Shown: positions 9,891 through 18,907, counted from the stretch's first letter. The stretch is DNA of 64,000 nt from Mumia sp. zg.B17 (GCF_019550915.1 NZ_JAHWCI010000005.1:62001-126000); one strand, 5' to 3'. The notes: generated from the letters alone by a model not told the origin. Program-made: numbers and translations.

Positions 9891-10348
9891 CAGACGTCCT
9901 TCCGATTGAGCTCGGGCTCGATCTTGGCCTTCTTCACGTCCGAGTACGCAACGTCCCGGCTTCCAGTCTCGGTGCGGACGACTGCTCCTGCATCGTCGGA
10001 GGACAGGAGGCGACCGACGAACGTGGGGCCTTCGAGGGGGGTGATCTTCACGAGCCGGCCGACGTTGCGCGACCAGTGCCGCGGAAGCGTCAGCGGCCGG
10101 CTCGTTCCACGGGAGCCGACCTCGAGCGTGTAGGGGTCGTCTCCGAGGGGGTCGGCTGCGTCCAGGGCGCTGGAGACCGCTCGCGTGACCTCGGCGATGT
10201 CGTCGAGAGTGAGTCCGCCCTCGGCGTCGAGCACCACGCGCAGTATGCGCCCGTTGGTCAGCTCGACGGCGTCGAGATCCATCCCGTGGGAGGTGACGAT
10301 CTGCTCCAGCAGCTCCTGGAGGCTGTCGGGGACCGGTGTCGTAGCCAT
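9890..10348 (-). CDS. rimP: Ribosome maturation factor RimP
   Basis: 152 residues, normal length. RimP assists 30S assembly. Visible conserved parts are LDAVEL, the central [20 protein letters not shown] and the C-terminal Sm-like domain with GRLVKITP and [10 protein letters not shown]. The ATG at 10348 has a GGAGG six bases upstream; the open frame before it does not resemble the family. It is the first gene of the rimP-nusA-ylxR-infB-rbfA-truB unit. A TAGACT hexamer at 10417-10422 may be the -10 of the operon promoter (leader about 60 bases), although no convincing -35 is visible. Confidence 0.94.
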   Translation of the reverse strand: MATTPVPDSLQELLEQIVTSHGMDLDAVELTNGRILRVVLDAEGGLTLDDIAEVTRAVSSALDAADPLGDDPYTLEVGSRGTSRPLTLPRHWSRNVGRLVKITPLEGPTFVGRLLSSDDAGAVVRTETGSRDVAYSDVKKAKIEPELNRKDV

Positions 10349-10489
10349 GGCACGCCTCCGTCTTCTGTTGTGCCGCGAGGGTGGTGTCGCGGGTGCCGCT
10401 GTGACGATCGCTTCCAAGTCTAGGCGGTCGCCCCGGTGGCGCGGCGGCGGGCGACCCCGGCACACCTCTACTCCGATAGGTTCACCGGT

Positions 10490-11032
10490 GTGAGTCTCGG
10501 ATCGCCACCGCCACGTCCTGGGGTCGGACGGCGTCGACTGCTGCTCGGGGGGACCGGGCTGGTCGCGCTGACGGCCGTGCCCGGCTGCTCGTGGCTGGAC
10601 CGCGAGCCCGAGACGCCCTCGCCGCAGGAGCATCCGGACCACGATCTGCTCTCCGGCGCGTACGCCCGCGAGTCCGCCGTCGTCGCTGCCGTCCAGGCGA
10701 CGGCACAGAGGCACGCCGGCCTGGCGCCCTCGCTGTCGCCGGTCGCGGCGCGCGCCCAGGAGCGCGTCACCGCTCTGGAGGAGGCCCTCGGGACCGGCGG
10801 CGCCCCCTCCCCCGCCCCTGAGGCGTCACCACCGACGGCGACTGCAGCGGTCCCGGCGCGCCCGGCGCCCGCCCTCCGTGCTCTGGTGACGGTGAGCCAG
10901 ACCGCCCAGCGTGACCATGCGGCCGACTGCGTGCGCGCGAGCGACCCGGGCGTCGCACGGCTGCTCGCGTCGGTCGCGGCCGGGGACGGCCAGGACGCGG
11001 TCATCCTGCGGACCACCAGGAGCGGGACATGA
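10490..11032 (+). CDS. Putative Tat-exported lipoprotein paired with a DUF4439 protein
   Basis: 180 residues. I choose the GTG at 10490 because GVGRRRLLLGGTGLVALTAVPGC then makes a twin-arginine signal with a lipobox-like VPGC, predicting export and lipidation; upstream codons add only shadow sequence. The mature part is Ala/Pro-rich, with a variable linker near residues 105-125 and helices such as AYARESAVVAAVQATAQRH. I do not recognise a domain. Its stop overlaps the start of the ferritin-like DUF4439 gene by ATGA, so the two are co-translated and probably act together. The 141 bases back to rimP hold both divergent promoters. Confidence 0.75.
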   Translation: MSLGSPPPRPGVGRRRLLLGGTGLVALTAVPGCSWLDREPETPSPQEHPDHDLLSGAYARESAVVAAVQATAQRHAGLAPSLSPVAARAQERVTALEEALGTGGAPSPAPEASPPTATAAVPARPAPALRALVTVSQTAQRDHAADCVRASDPGVARLLASVAAGDGQDAVILRTTRSGT

Positions 11033-11475
11033 GGACGACCGACGAGGATCCCGCGGGGTTCGAGACCGATCCCACCGACGCCCTGCAGAATGCGCTCGCC
11101 GGCGAGCATGCGGCGGTCTACTCCTATGGCCTGGTCGCCGGTCGTCTGGAGGCACGGTCACCGGTCCAGCGCCAGGCAGCAGGCGCGTTCGCGCTCCACC
11201 GCAAGCGTCGCGACGACCTGCGGGCCTGGCTCGCACAGGACAAGCAGGACCCGGTCGACCCCGAGCCCGCGTACGCCACCGGCCAGGTCGCCACGGCGTC
11301 CGACGCACGTCGGCTCGCGCAGCAGGTGGAGTCCGGACTCGTACGGAGCTGGCTGGCGGTCGTCGGTGTGACCGAGGGCGAGCGCCGCGCCTACGCCTGC
11401 GCTGCGGTCGACGAGTCGGCCACCGCGCTGCTCGCGTGGGGAGGGAAGCCCACCGCCCTGCCCGGGATCGACTGA
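11029..11475 (+). CDS. Ferritin-like DUF4439 protein
   Basis: 148 residues, predicted all-helical. LQNALAGEHAAVYSYGLVAG begins the first helix with a Glu-His pair typical of ferritin-like four-helix bundles; ALHRKRRDDLRAWL and AAVDESATALLAWGG provide further potential ligands. The DUF4439 family occurs in actinobacteria, often near rimP and proS as here; its biochemical role is not established. There is no signal peptide, so it should be cytoplasmic although its partner is an exported lipoprotein. The four-base overlap with the lipoprotein gene indicates coupling. Confidence 0.85.
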   Translation: MRTTDEDPAGFETDPTDALQNALAGEHAAVYSYGLVAGRLEARSPVQRQAAGAFALHRKRRDDLRAWLAQDKQDPVDPEPAYATGQVATASDARRLAQQVESGLVRSWLAVVGVTEGERRAYACAAVDESATALLAWGGKPTALPGID

Positions 11476-11506
11476 TCCGTCGCAGTCGCCATGCCAGACT
11501 TCAGGC

Positions 11507-12652
11507 ATGCCGTTCGCTCCCCTCCGCTTCCCTGACGGCGTCCCGGTCCTCACCGACGGACGCGTCACGCTGCGCCCCCACCGGCTCGACGACGTCGCCG
11601 CCGTCGTCGAGCAGTGCCGCGACCCCGAGACGTTGCGGTGGACGACCATTCCTCTCGGCTACGACACCGCGATGGGCACCGGCTTCGTCACCGAGATGGT
11701 GCCCGAGGGGTGGGGCTCGGGCGCCGAGCACGCGTTCGCGGTCGAGGTCACGGACGCGCATGGCAGCCCGCATTACGCCGGCACCGTCTCGCTCCGCGAC
11801 GTCGGCGCCGGACGCGCGGACATCGGCTTCGTCGCCCATCCCGCCGTCCGCGGAGACGGGGTCACGACGTCCGCGCTGCAGCTGCTCCTGGGATACGGGT
11901 TCGAGACGCTCGGGCTGCACACCGTCATCTGGTGGGCCGACCAGGGCAACTGGGCGTCGCGCAAGGTGGTGTGGCGATGCGGCTTCACCTTCGGGGGCAC
12001 CGTGCACCGGTGGCTGCCCGAGCGCGGCGAGTACCGCGACGGATGGGTCGCGACCCTCCACCGTGACGACGTGCGCGAGGCCTCGACCCTCTGGTGGGAC
12101 CTGCCGACGCTGCGTGGCGACCGCATCTGTGCGCGCCCTTTCGAGCCCGCCGACGACGACCGGCTGGTCGAGGGCGGCAACGATGCCTCCGTCCAGCAGT
12201 GGATGCCGTCCTTCCCCTCGCCGTACGGTCTGCCCGACGCCGCGGCCTTCCGGGCGACGACCCTCGACGCGGCGGCCAACGGCGCCGCGTTCTCGTGGGC
12301 CCTCGTCGACTCCGTGACCGACGACCTGCTGGGCGCCGTCGGCGTCCCCCACCGCAGCGACACCGGTGCCGAGATCGGCTACTGGCTGCTCGCCGACGAG
12401 CGCGGCAAGGGCTATGCCCGCGAGGCCGTCGACCTGGTCGTCGACCACGCGTTCACGCCTCGCGACCGCGGCGGGCTCGGGGCGCTGCGAGCCTACGTGC
12501 GCATCGACGAGGGCAACCGCGACTCGCTCGACGTCGCACGGGCGTGCGGGTTCGAGATGGCCGGCGCCGAGCGGGCCGGCACCGTACGCCGCGACGGCAC
12601 CATCGCCGACATGCTCGTCCTCGAGCGCGTCAACCCTCTCCTCGGGATCTAG
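11507..12652 (+). CDS. Tandem-domain GNAT acetyltransferase
   Basis: 381 residues made of two successive RimJ/RimL-type GNAT domains (about 15-190 and 200-378). Each has its own acetyl-CoA loop, AVRGDGVTTSALQLLLGYGF in the first and ERGKGYAREAVDLVVDHAF in the second, so both may be active. Substrate unknown. The ATG at 11507 has no Shine-Dalgarno; CAGACT (11495-11500) ends six bases upstream, consistent with a leaderless message. It converges with proS, with only seven bases between stop codons and therefore no room for a separate terminator. Confidence 0.88.
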   Translation: MPFAPLRFPDGVPVLTDGRVTLRPHRLDDVAAVVEQCRDPETLRWTTIPLGYDTAMGTGFVTEMVPEGWGSGAEHAFAVEVTDAHGSPHYAGTVSLRDVGAGRADIGFVAHPAVRGDGVTTSALQLLLGYGFETLGLHTVIWWADQGNWASRKVVWRCGFTFGGTVHRWLPERGEYRDGWVATLHRDDVREASTLWWDLPTLRGDRICARPFEPADDDRLVEGGNDASVQQWMPSFPSPYGLPDAAAFRATTLDAAANGAAFSWALVDSVTDDLLGAVGVPHRSDTGAEIGYWLLADERGKGYAREAVDLVVDHAFTPRDRGGLGALRAYVRIDEGNRDSLDVARACGFEMAGAERAGTVRRDGTIADMLVLERVNPLLGI

Positions 12653-12659
12653 CCGACGC

Positions 12660-14429
12660 TCACCGCGACGTGCGCTCGCGCAGGAACGCCGCCACGTCGT
12701 CGAGCGGGACGTTCTCACGCACGCCGGTCTTGCGGTCCTTCACCTCGACGACGCCCTCGGCGAGTCCCCGGCCGACGACGACGATGGTCGGGACACCGAT
12801 CAGCTCGGCGTCCTTGAACTTCACGCCGGGCGACACCTTGGCACGGTCGTCGTAGAGGACCTCGACACCAGCGGCCTCCAGCTCGTCGGCCAGCGCTGCC
12901 GCCGCGTCGAAGACCGCCGCGTCCTTGCCCGTGGCGACCAGGTGGACGTCGTACGGCGACACCGCGGCGGGCCAGACGATGCCGGCCTCGTCGTGGCTGT
13001 TCTCGACGATGGCCGCGACGGCACGCGAGACGCCGATGCCGTACGACCCCATCGTCACCGTGACGAGCTTGCCGTTCTCGTCGAGGACCTTCAGGCCGAG
13101 CGCGTCGGCGTACTTGCGTCCGAGCTGGAAGATGTGACCCATCTCGATACCGCGCGCGAGCTCGAGCGGTCCTGACCCGTCGGGGGCGGGGTCACCGGGG
13201 CGCACCGCGGCGGCCTCGATGACGCCGTCCGGGGTGAAGTCGCGTCCGCAGACGAGGTCGAAGACGTGCTTGCCGGGCTGGTTGGCCCCGGTGAGCCAGG
13301 CCGACCCGCGCACGACACGGGGGTCGGTCAGGTAGCGGATGCCGGACTCCGACTCCTCCCCCAGCGCCTCGGGGCCGATGTAACCGCGCACGAGCGCGGG
13401 GTGCTTGGCGAAGTCGGCATCCTCGAACGGGTCGATCTCCCCCGGAGCGAGCTGCGCCTCGAGTCGCTTGACGTCGACGTCGCGGTCGCCGGGCACCCCG
13501 ACGACCAGCACCTCGCGCGTCCCGTCGGGCTGGCGGACCCAGAGCACGACGTTCTTGAGGGTGTCGGCGGCCGTCCAGGGACGGTCCGCGCGCGGGAATC
13601 GCTCGTTGGCCACGTCGACCAGGGTCTCGATCGTCGGCGTGTCAGGGGTGTCCTCGACGTGTGCGGGAGGCAGGGCGGCGATCGCCTCGTCGTCCAGAGG
13701 CTCGGGAGCCACCGTCCTCACGGCCTCGACGTTGGCGGCGTAGCCGCCGGGCGAGCGGACGTAGGTGTCCTCGCCGTTGACGGCGGTGGCGAGGAACTCC
13801 TCGCTCGCGGATCCGCCCATGGCACCCGACATCGCCTGCACCACGACGTAGTCGAGGCCGAGCCGGTCGAAGATCCGGATGTAGGCCTCGCGGTGAGCCT
13901 CGTACGACCGGGCCAGGCCGTCGTCGTGGACGTCGAAGGAGTAGGAGTCCTTCATGATGAACTCGCGTCCGCGCAGCAGGCCGGCGCGCGGACGCGCCTC
14001 GTCGCGGTACTTCGTCTGGATCTGGTAGATCGAGAGCGGGAGGTCCTTGTAGGACGAGTAGAGGTCCTTGACGAGGAGGGTGAACATCTCCTCGTGGGTG
14101 GGACCGAGGAGCATGTCGACGTCACGGCGGTCCTTGAGCCGGAACAGGTTCTCGCCGTACTCCCCCCAGCGACCCGACGCCTCGTACGGCTCCTTGGGGA
14201 GCAGCGCGGGGAACGACACCTCCTGCGCACCCATGCGGTCCATCTCCTCGCGCACGATCCCCTCGATCTTGCGCAGGACCTTCAGGCCGAGAGGCAACCA
14301 GGAGTAGATGCCAGGGGCCGCGCGACGGACGTAGCCGGCGCGGACCAGGAGCCGGTGCGACGGCACCTCCGCGTCCGCCGGGTCCTCGCGAAGCGTGCGG
14401 AGGAAGAGACGAGACATGCGGGTGACCAC
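12660..14429 (-). CDS. proS: Prolyl-tRNA synthetase (bacterial type, with editing insertion)
   Basis: 589 residues, the length of bacterial-type ProRS. Class II motifs: motif 1 around [16 protein letters not shown], motif 2 at [18 protein letters not shown], motif 3 at [14 protein letters not shown]. The middle segment (about 225-400) is the editing insertion that clears Ala-tRNAPro. The C-terminal anticodon-binding domain ends with [21 protein letters not shown] seven bases before the GTG at 14429 supports that start over the in-frame ATG at 14417. In related genomes proS follows ispG and the GNAT gene; here three secreted paralogues lie between. Confidence 0.96.
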   Translation of the reverse strand: MVTRMSRLFLRTLREDPADAEVPSHRLLVRAGYVRRAAPGIYSWLPLGLKVLRKIEGIVREEMDRMGAQEVSFPALLPKEPYEASGRWGEYGENLFRLKDRRDVDMLLGPTHEEMFTLLVKDLYSSYKDLPLSIYQIQTKYRDEARPRAGLLRGREFIMKDSYSFDVHDDGLARSYEAHREAYIRIFDRLGLDYVVVQAMSGAMGGSASEEFLATAVNGEDTYVRSPGGYAANVEAVRTVAPEPLDDEAIAALPPAHVEDTPDTPTIETLVDVANERFPRADRPWTAADTLKNVVLWVRQPDGTREVLVVGVPGDRDVDVKRLEAQLAPGEIDPFEDADFAKHPALVRGYIGPEALGEESESGIRYLTDPRVVRGSAWLTGANQPGKHVFDLVCGRDFTPDGVIEAAAVRPGDPAPDGSGPLELARGIEMGHIFQLGRKYADALGLKVLDENGKLVTVTMGSYGIGVSRAVAAIVENSHDEAGIVWPAAVSPYDVHLVATGKDAAVFDAAAALADELEAAGVEVLYDDRAKVSPGVKFKDAELIGVPTIVVVGRGLAEGVVEVKDRKTGVRENVPLDDVAAFLRERTSR

Positions 14430-14474
14430 GGGCGTACTCCTGGTTTCGGGATGGCAGTCTCTGGTCGAGACGGT

Positions 14475-14504
14475 GCGGTGCCCAGCCTAACGGCCGGGCA
14501 CCGC
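14475..14504 (-). terminator. Hairpin after the secreted-paralogue operon
   Basis: Six bases after the last paralogue's stop, 14475-14483 and 14496-14504 form a perfect 9-bp stem (GCGGTGCCC / GGGCACCGC); inside it a GCC/GGC triplet pair closes a GTTA loop in the minus-strand RNA. No U tract follows, as is often the case in actinobacteria. It lies before proS on the same strand, so it probably separates the two units. Confidence 0.5.
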
Positions 14505-14509
14505 GCGGC

Positions 14510-15091
14510 TCAGCGGTAGCGCACCCACTGGGAGAGCCGGTCGGAGTCGAGCCTCGGGAAGACGTCGATCGCCGTGCGGGGACCCGGGTCGTCGACCTCG
14601 AGCGGGCCCACGCCCTTGAGGTCGGTGCCGACGAGCGCCACCCCCACGCGCACCGCGCGGCGGTTGCCACCGAGACACCGCTGCGGGAGGCGGACGGTCA
14701 CCGAGCGCTTGCCGATCCGAACACGGTCGCCCGAGCACCGCACGGTCGCCTCGGTGTCGTCGGTCAGGACGGCACGGTCCCACCGAGCGACGCCCCGCGT
14801 CCTGAGGGAGACGAACTCGGGACGCCCCGCAGCCCTGGTCCGGACGACGACCGAGATCGCCGCGAGCTTGGAGCGTCGCAGCCGGGGCACGGTGATGCGG
14901 ACGACGACGGCGCGCTTGGTGTTGGCGACGGTGACCTTCGTGAGGTCGAGCGCGGCGGCGGCGTCGTGGCGCGGATCGGTGAGGACCCGCGTCTCGGCGG
15001 CCGCCGGCGAGGCGGCCGCCGAGACGACGAGAGCAGCCGCCGTACCCGTCACCAGCAGCCGACAGGTGCGGATCAGCGGTAGCGGACCCAC
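14510..15091 (-). CDS. Secreted protein of unknown function, tandem paralogue C
   Basis: 193 residues. An N-terminal signal peptide (LLVTGTAAALVVSAAASPAAAE) is followed by about 160 residues with the same layout as the two genes upstream: a D-P-R-H-D-A-x3-LDLTKV block, RVTVP-like strands, a Cys pair in VRCSGDRV and LPQRCLGGN, and a W-V-R-Y-R end. Two conserved cysteines suggest a disulfide, and the alternating pattern suggests a beta-sandwich. The GTG at 15091 lies inside the end of gene B (19-base overlap), so translation is probably coupled; the start is not certain. I do not recognise a named family. Confidence 0.75.
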   Translation of the reverse strand: MGPLPLIRTCRLLVTGTAAALVVSAAASPAAAETRVLTDPRHDAAAALDLTKVTVANTKRAVVVRITVPRLRRSKLAAISVVVRTRAAGRPEFVSLRTRGVARWDRAVLTDDTEATVRCSGDRVRIGKRSVTVRLPQRCLGGNRRAVRVGVALVGTDLKGVGPLEVDDPGPRTAIDVFPRLDSDRLSQWVRYR

Positions 15092-15645
15092 GGCGACATC
15101 TTGGTGCTCGTCAGGCTGGGGTACGCGTCCACGACGGCATCGGGACCGGGCTCGGGCATCTCCTCCATCTCCAAGGCGTCGTCGCGGCCGATCAGAGCGA
15201 CCGACACGCGGACGGCGCGCTTGTTGCGCTCCAGGCAGCGCTGAGGGATGCGGACCGTCACGGAACGCTTGCCGAAGCTGATCCGGTCACCCTTGCAGGA
15301 GACGAAGTCCTCGTCGGATTCACCGGAAAACATCAGCGGCATCCACCCGGCGCCCTCGATCCGAATCTTCATCGAGGCGAAGTCCGGGCGGCCCTTGGCC
15401 TTCGTGCGGAGGCCGACAAGGACCCCGCCGAGCTTCGACTTCTTGAAGCCGGGCACGGTCATCCGGACGACGACGGCGTGCTTCTTGTTGGTCACCTTGA
15501 TCTTGGTGACGTCGAGCGCGGCGACGGCGTCACCGCGCGGGTCGCTGAAGGTGCGGGTCTTGGCTGCCGCGGGGGAAGCGGTCGTCGCGAGGACGAGGCC
15601 CGCTGCGGCCGCGCCGACGACGAGGGTACGGATCGTACGGATCAT
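15073..15645 (-). CDS. Secreted protein of unknown function, tandem paralogue B
   Basis: 190 residues from the ATG at 15645, chosen because AGGAG lies eight bases upstream. Signal peptide MIRTIRTLVVGAAAAGLVL then ASPAAAK. The mature part starts TFSDPRGDAVAALDVTKIKV and includes the paired cysteines (VSCKGDRI, IPQRCLERN) and the C-terminal SPWVRYR shared with its neighbours. It is more lysine-rich and has an extra acidic stretch near its end (ALEMEEMPEPGPD). Function unknown; secretion and gene duplication are the supported statements. Confidence 0.78.
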   Translation of the reverse strand: MIRTIRTLVVGAAAAGLVLATTASPAAAKTRTFSDPRGDAVAALDVTKIKVTNKKHAVVVRMTVPGFKKSKLGGVLVGLRTKAKGRPDFASMKIRIEGAGWMPLMFSGESDEDFVSCKGDRISFGKRSVTVRIPQRCLERNKRAVRVSVALIGRDDALEMEEMPEPGPDAVVDAYPSLTSTKMSPWVRYR

Positions 15646-15667
15646 GGGGTGTGCTCCTGCGAAAGGT

Positions 15668-15686
15668 GACCCCGCCAATCGGGGTC
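15668..15686 (-). promoter_or_regulatory. Small stem-loop between paralogues A and B
   Basis: GACCCC (15668-15673) and GGGGTC (15681-15686) form a 6-bp stem with a seven-base loop in the 49-base gap between paralogue A's stop and paralogue B's start, just ahead of B's AGGAG. It could reduce read-through or tune translation of B; this is inference from position. Confidence 0.3.
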
Positions 15687-15694
15687 GCCGAAGC

Positions 15695-16267
15695 CTAGCG
15701 GTAAGCGGCCCAGGGCGTCATCCGTGCGCCACGGGCCTTCGGGACACCGTCGATCGGCAGCCGGGGGCCTGGTTTCGGATCGATCAGGACCTCCTCGGGC
15801 ACGTTGCCGTGGAGGTAGGCACGCGTGAAGACCGCGACCTGCACCCGCACGGCGGCGCGGTTGTCGCCCAGACAGCGTTGCGGCACCGACAGCACCACGC
15901 TCCGGGGGCGGATCCTGAAGCGCATCCCGGAGCAGCGCAGGCGGCTCGCATCCAGCTGCTGCCAGGTGGTCTTCCAACCCCCGGCGCGGCGTACCTTCGA
16001 CGCGGCGTACTCGGGGCGGCCCGCGACCTTGCGCCCGAGGAACACCGTGACGCCCCCGACGCGGCGGCGTTCCAGACGCGGGACGCGGATCGTGACACGC
16101 ACCCGGTGCTCGGCGTTGCGGACCCGTAGCGACGTGATGTCGACGGCCGAGAGCGCGTCACCACGCTGGTCGCGGACCGTGCGCGCCGCCGCATCGGCAG
16201 GCGACGCGAGGAGACCGGTGGCGAGGACCAGCGCCACCGCGGCGCCGACCGGAGCGAGGCGCCTCAT
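15695..16267 (-). CDS. Secreted protein of unknown function, tandem paralogue A
   Basis: 190 residues with signal peptide MRRLAPVGAAVALVLATGLL ending ASPADA. The mature protein repeats the family pattern: DQRGDALSAVDITSLRVRN, then RVTIRVPRLERRRVGGVTVF, cysteines in LRCSGMRF and VPQRCLGDN, and C-terminal TPWAAYR. It is Arg-rich, unlike the Lys-rich paralogue B, so the copies have diverged considerably. Its ATG overlaps the stop of the DUF4081 GNAT gene by one base (TGATG), making it the second gene of a GNAT-A-B-C unit. Confidence 0.78.
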   Translation of the reverse strand: MRRLAPVGAAVALVLATGLLASPADAAARTVRDQRGDALSAVDITSLRVRNAEHRVRVTIRVPRLERRRVGGVTVFLGRKVAGRPEYAASKVRRAGGWKTTWQQLDASRLRCSGMRFRIRPRSVVLSVPQRCLGDNRAAVRVQVAVFTRAYLHGNVPEEVLIDPKPGPRLPIDGVPKARGARMTPWAAYR

Positions 16268-17109
16268 CAGAACAGCACCGACGCGAACGTCTCAGTCTGC
16301 ACGAACCCGACCCTCTCGTAGACCCGTCGCGCGGCGACGTTGTAGTCGTTGACGTAGAGCGAGACGACCGGTGCGACCTCGCGGCGGGCGCGCTCGACGA
16401 CCGCCGCCATCCCCGCCGTCCCGAGCCCGCTCCCCCGGTGCTCGGGAGCCACGTAGACGCCTTGGATCTGGCAGCCCTTGGCCGAGGCCGAGCCGACCTC
16501 CGCCTTGAACAGCACCTGGCCGTCCTGAATGATCGCGTACGCCCAGCCGCGCGCGACCAGCTGGGTGACCCGAGCACGATAGCTGTTGCGGCCGGGGAGC
16601 TCCGGGCTCTCGCCGACCTCCTCCTCGAACATCGCGACGCTCGCCGGATAGAGGATGTCGACCTCGTCGATGAGCACCGGGCGGACGCGCCAGTCAGGAG
16701 CCACGAGCGGCGGCCCGGCGATCTGGAGGAACGGCTGGTCGAGGCGGAGCGAGCGAGCAGGTCCCCACGACCCCTCCAGGCGCTCCCACAGACCGAGGGC
16801 CGCGGAGCGAGGTCCGACGATCGACGACGACAGCCGCCCCGTCGTGCGCGCGCGCTCGGCGAACGCCTCCACCGCGTGCGGCGTCGCCTCGACCGGGACG
16901 AAGTTGGCGGCGACGTGACACGCGGACACCAGGGTGTCGCCCTCGAAGTAGCCCCACATCTCTCCGCCCAGCCAGCGGGGAGACAGCCGCGTGCTGCTGG
17001 TGCGGTGGTCGACGAAGAGGTTGACGATCGCGTCGCGGTCGATCAGCTCCTGCAGCGCGGGGATGTCTCCCTCGCGCAGGACGCGGACACCCTCAGCCGT
17101 GCTCAGCAC
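16267..17109 (-). CDS. DUF4081-GNAT acetyltransferase
   Basis: 280 residues. An N-terminal DUF4081-type domain (about 1-130) is followed by a GNAT domain whose acetyl-CoA loop is APEHRGSGLGTAGMAAVVE, then VSLYVNDYNVAARRVYERVG, the usual end of the fold. Such two-domain proteins lie beside ispG and proS in many actinobacteria; the acceptor is unknown. The GTG start at 17109 has AGGAGG just upstream. It is divergent from the DinB-like gene (88-base gap) and leads directly into the secreted paralogues. Confidence 0.88.
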   Translation of the reverse strand: MLSTAEGVRVLREGDIPALQELIDRDAIVNLFVDHRTSSTRLSPRWLGGEMWGYFEGDTLVSACHVAANFVPVEATPHAVEAFAERARTTGRLSSSIVGPRSAALGLWERLEGSWGPARSLRLDQPFLQIAGPPLVAPDWRVRPVLIDEVDILYPASVAMFEEEVGESPELPGRNSYRARVTQLVARGWAYAIIQDGQVLFKAEVGSASAKGCQIQGVYVAPEHRGSGLGTAGMAAVVERARREVAPVVSLYVNDYNVAARRVYERVGFVQTETFASVLF

Positions 17110-17197
17110 CGGGCCTCCTCACACCGTCGGTGGGACGAGCCTATCTGGCGCGGTCGCCCACGACCATGTCTCGCCGTCGCGGCGTAGGGTGCGCGGC

Positions 17198-17713
17198 ATG
17201 ACGACCGCACCGCTCGGGGAGCCCGCCACCTCTCTCCGCGATCCCCAGGCCATCGCCGAGGGACAGCTCGACCACCAGCGCGACGCGCTGCTGCGCAAGC
17301 TCGCCTCCCTCTCCGACGCCGAGCGCTCCCGCAGCCGCCTGCCCTCGGGGTGGACGCCGCTGGGTCTGCTCAAGCACCTGCGCCACGTCGAGCGCCGGTG
17401 GCTCCAGTGGGGCTTCCTCGGCGAGCAGGTCGCAGACCCGTGGGGCGACGAGCGACCTGGGTCGGACGCATGGTTCGTCGCCGACGACGAGACGTACGAG
17501 GTGCTGCGCGCACGCTTCGAGGAGCAGGTCGAACGCTCCCGGGCCATCACCGGCGCCGCGTCGCTGGACGATCTGGCCGTGATGGGTGGACGCTTCGAGG
17601 CCGACCCGCCCAACCTTGCCTGGATCCTGCTCCACCTCGTGCAGGAGTACGCGAGGCACGTCGGCCACCTCGACATCGTCGTCGAGCTGGCCGGCGGCGG
17701 CCTCGGCGAGTAG
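17198..17713 (+). CDS. DinB/DUF664-family protein
   Basis: 171 residues, four-helix DinB-like fold. Histidines likely to bind a divalent metal appear in LLKHLRHVERRWLQWG and EYARHVGHLDIVVEL, the usual triad positions. Members include mycothiol- and bacillithiol-dependent enzymes; the actual thiol and substrate are not predictable here, but mycothiol would fit an actinobacterium. The ATG at 17198 has no Shine-Dalgarno; TAGGGT (17185-17190) ends seven bases upstream, suggesting a leaderless transcript. It converges with ispG, with eight bases between stops. Confidence 0.85.
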   Translation: MTTAPLGEPATSLRDPQAIAEGQLDHQRDALLRKLASLSDAERSRSRLPSGWTPLGLLKHLRHVERRWLQWGFLGEQVADPWGDERPGSDAWFVADDETYEVLRARFEEQVERSRAITGAASLDDLAVMGGRFEADPPNLAWILLHLVQEYARHVGHLDIVVELAGGGLGE

Positions 17714-17721
17714 GCGATCGC

Positions 17722-18870
17722 CTACGAGACCGCCACGGCCGGCGACGCGCCCTCGATCGGCTCCATCCCCTCGGCGATCCTCATCGCCTCCTCGATCAGG
17801 GTCTCCACGATCTTGGACTCCGGCACGGTCTTGATGACCTCGCCCTTGACGAAGATCTGCCCCTTGCCGTTGCCCGACGCGACGCCGAGGTCGGCCTCAC
17901 GCGCCTCACCGGGGCCGTTCACGACACAGCCCATCACGGCGACGCGCAGCGGCACCTCCATGCCCTCGAGCCCGGCGGTGACCTCCTCGGCGAGCGTGTA
18001 GACGTCGACCTGGGCCCGCCCGCACGACGGGCAGGACACGATCTCGAGCTTGCGGGGACGGAGGTTGAGCGACTGGAGGATCTGGATGCCGACCTTGACC
18101 TCCTCGACCGGCGGGGCCGACAGCGAGACCCGGATGGTGTCGCCGATGCCCTGGCTGAGCAGCGCCCCGAAGGCGGTCGCGGACTTGATCGTGCCCTGGA
18201 ACGCGGGGCCTGCCTCGGTGACACCGAGGTGCAACGGCCAGTCGCCCTTCTCGGCGAGCAGCTCGTACGCCCGGACCATCACGACGGGGTCGTTGTGCTT
18301 GACCGAAATCTTGAAGTCGTGGAAGTCGTGCTCCTCGAACAGCGACGCCTCCCAGACGGCCGACTCCACGAGCGCCTCCGGGGTCGGCTTGCCGTACTTC
18401 TCCAGCAGGCGCTTGTCGAGCGAGCCCGCGTTGACGCCGATCCGGATCGACGTGCCGTGGTCCTTCGCGGCCTGCGCGATCTCCTTGATCTGGTCGTCGA
18501 ACTTGCGGATGTTGCCGGGGTTGACGCGGACGGCCGCGCAGCCGGCCTCGATCGCAGCGAAGACGTACTTCGGCTGGAAGTGGATGTCGGCGATCACCGG
18601 GATCTGCGACTTGCGCGCGATGTCGGGCAGCGCCTCGGCGTCGTCCTGGCTCGGGCACGCGACGCGGACGATGTCGCAACCCGCCGCCGTGAGCTCCGCG
18701 ATCTGCTGCAGCGTCGCGTTGACGTCGACGGTCGGGGTCGTCGTCATGGACTGCACCGAGACCGGCGCGTCTCCCCCGACCTCCACCTTGCCGACCTTGA
18801 TCTTGCGGGTCGGCCGACGGGGCCGGAGCACCGGAGGCGGGGCGGCCGGCATTCCCAGGTTGACGTCCAT
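17722..18870 (-). CDS. ispG: 4-hydroxy-3-methylbut-2-enyl diphosphate synthase
   Basis: 382 residues. IspG (GcpE) reduces 2-C-methyl-D-erythritol cyclodiphosphate to HMBPP, the penultimate step of the MEP isoprenoid pathway. The three Fe-S ligands are Cys280 and Cys283 (SCPSCG) and Cys315 (GCVVNGPGE), with the same spacing as the E. coli enzyme. The N-terminal TIM-barrel half includes [19 protein letters not shown] and VRVNPGNI. It is the third gene after dxr and the M50 protease, a common actinobacterial order that places two MEP enzymes in one unit. Confidence 0.97.
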   Translation of the reverse strand: MDVNLGMPAAPPPVLRPRRPTRKIKVGKVEVGGDAPVSVQSMTTTPTVDVNATLQQIAELTAAGCDIVRVACPSQDDAEALPDIARKSQIPVIADIHFQPKYVFAAIEAGCAAVRVNPGNIRKFDDQIKEIAQAAKDHGTSIRIGVNAGSLDKRLLEKYGKPTPEALVESAVWEASLFEEHDFHDFKISVKHNDPVVMVRAYELLAEKGDWPLHLGVTEAGPAFQGTIKSATAFGALLSQGIGDTIRVSLSAPPVEEVKVGIQILQSLNLRPRKLEIVSCPSCGRAQVDVYTLAEEVTAGLEGMEVPLRVAVMGCVVNGPGEAREADLGVASGNGKGQIFVKGEVIKTVPESKIVETLIEEAMRIAEGMEPIEGASPAVAVS

Positions 18871-18907
18871 GCGGGTACGAATCTCCTCGCGTGCGTGCGG
18901 TCGGGCC

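Noticed and set aside
10436-10489. Upstream extension of the Tat lipoprotein gene
   Set aside because: The extra 18 codons would place the twin-arginine signal inside the protein; the GTG at 10490 gives a normal signal peptide.
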